In this document: one piece after another, positions 63,202-64,000 of the stretch
Numbering within the stretch: position 1 is the first letter of the stretch
Layout: every line of letters begins with the position of its first letter
From: Guyparkeria sp016278265
GTDB taxonomy: Bacteria > Pseudomonadota > Gammaproteobacteria > Halothiobacillales > Halothiobacillaceae
NCBI RefSeq assembly: GCF_044582145.1
Contig: NZ_JBDODO010000001.1
Direction: 5' to 3' (one strand)
Length of the DNA: 64,000 bases
Translations under genes and position numbers: made by a program
The notes under the pieces: model-generated
Database searches by the model: none
What the model was told of the DNA's origin: nothing
Seen by the model: only the letters and a program-made list of their open reading frames with translations

Positions 63202-64000
63202 GCGCGGGTTTTCCTGCGGCTGGGTTTCTTCGGCTCGGCCTCGCGGGCGGCGCGGAGGCGGGCGAGCAGATCGGCGGCGGGTTCGTCGTTCGGGTCCTGC
63301 GGCACCAGCCGGCCGGCAAAGGCGTCCTTGAGAATGGACTGGCGCAGGGCGGCGGAGCGGGTGAGTTCGGTTTGGTGCGTTTCTTCGATTTGCTGGATTT
63401 CGCTCAGCTTCTCGCTGACCCGGCGCATCATTTCCGCCTGTTCTTCAAGCGGCGGCAGGGGGATTGCTACCGACCGTAATTGTTCAAAGCTCAGGTGGGG
63501 GCGACCCGCTCCATAAATGAATTTTTCCAGTTGGTCGCGTCCTGCCCCTTTGCTGGCGAGGAACATTTCCAGGAAGTGGCTCAGTGATGCCTCGGCAGGA
63601 CGGAGCAAGGCAACACTCTGGCAAACGTAATGATGCCGTTCATCGCTGTGGAAGCGACAAACGTCTCCAGTGTTCGCGCCGACGATTGTGATCAGAATGT
63701 CATCTTTCCGGACTTCGCTTCGAATTGCGTCAGGGCTACCGGGGGGAGGATCAACCCGAAACTTTTCCGAAAGATCAAATCTCATCGGGCGTACGTTCTG
63801 AGCCATGATGAAGACACCTTCGCCCCGGCCGTAATACTTCTTCCAGCCTCGCGAGCCACTAGTCAGATGGATCAGAAGCGCGTCAAGTGATGCCCATACC
63901 CAGCCCTCGGGTAGTTCGGGTAACTCGCTGGTATTGGGGGCGGCGGGTTCCTTGTATTTGCCGCGGCCCTGCCAGTGCTCGCGGCGGGTCAGCAGGATGC
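63198..64000 (-). CDS. hsdS: Type I restriction-modification specificity subunit, 5' end outside window
   Basis: The frame stays open to the window edge, so the N-terminus is missing. Visible residues include LPEGWVWASLDALL, a typical start of an HsdS target-recognition domain, then RVDPPPGSPDAIRSEVRKDD and LRPAEASLSHFLEMFL, PLPPLEEQAEMMRRV (the conserved end of a recognition domain) and a helical spacer. It selects the DNA sequence bound by the HsdM/HsdR complex. Overlaps the nuclease gene by 4 nt. The order S-nuclease-M is not the classical R-M-S. Confidence 0.92.
   Translation of the reverse strand, partial: ILLTRREHWQGRGKYKEPAAPNTSELPELPEGWVWASLDALLIHLTSGSRGWKKYYGRGEGVFIMAQNVRPMRFDLSEKFRVDPPPGSPDAIRSEVRKDDILITIVGANTGDVCRFHSDERHHYVCQSVALLRPAEASLSHFLEMFLASKGAGRDQLEKFIYGAGRPHLSFEQLRSVAIPLPPLEEQAEMMRRVSEKLSEIQQIEETHQTELTRSAALRQSILKDAFAGRLVPQDPNDEPAADLLARLRAAREAEPKKPSRRKTRA

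Overview
The window reads as chromosome of a high-GC, salt-adapted, sulfur-metabolising gammaproteobacterium. The gene orders coaBC-dut-argB and PP0621-pilS-pilR, the uvrA/ssb divergent pair and a YheS-type ABC-F protein all fit Gammaproteobacteria. Persulfide dioxygenase-like and rhodanese proteins, two DsrE-family proteins and a complete ectoine-degradation operon suggest a halophilic sulfur oxidiser (Guyparkeria/Halothiobacillus or a relative). That placement is inference. Native genes are GC-rich, and the two AT-rich blocks (about 33.6-36.9 kb and 59.7-60.5 kb) look acquired.

Layout. 0-1.5 kb: frameshifted Hsp20 remnant, then cbpA. 1.6-6.7 kb: transaldolase, membrane-anchored thioredoxin-like protein, coaBC-dut-argB and a DUF4124 protein. 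6.9-10.9 kb: a sulfur module (MFS transporter, rhodanese, thioredoxin-like protein, persulfide-dioxygenase-like protein) divergent from an ArsR-rhodanese regulator, with two identical operator-like repeats between them. The regulator gene overlaps moxR, the first gene of a MoxR/Bat-type operon (10.9-17.5 kb). 17.6-21.2 kb: ispB, tRNA-Pro(CGG), a dispersed repeat and yheS. 21.3-25.5 kb: Ser/Thr phospho-signalling genes (PP2C phosphatase, LysM/TPR lipoprotein, Ser/Thr kinase, FHA protein). 25.6-26.7 kb: sixA and a DsrE-family protein.

26.8-39.0 kb: the pilS-pilR two-component pair, split by a mobile element of about 9 kb (28156-37129). Its junctions share a 6-bp core (CATCTT), and its ends carry imperfect inverted repeats. 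It encodes three tyrosine recombinases plus a TnpC-like HTH/coiled-coil protein. Its cargo is a row of four single-ORF modules separated by attC-like sites: integron cassettes without an integron integrase (CALIN-like). One cargo gene has a PD-(D/E)XK nuclease motif, so an uncharacterised defence function is plausible. This is the most novel part of the window.

39.1-53.3 kb: ppk1 divergent from phoU, an aldo/keto reductase, an MBL-fold protein lacking the HxHxDH motif, a DsrE protein, a DksA-like protein, a PRC-barrel protein, uvrA/ssb, a PAS-GGDEF protein, and an MBL-double-rhodanese fusion. 53.7-59.0 kb: ectoine-degradation operon doeB2-doeD-doeA-doeC. 59.2-64.0 kb: Sbal_3080-type lipoprotein, an AT-rich GIY-YIG nuclease gene, a second copy of the dispersed repeat, and a type I restriction-modification locus (hsdS-nuclease-hsdM on the minus strand) that runs off the right edge.
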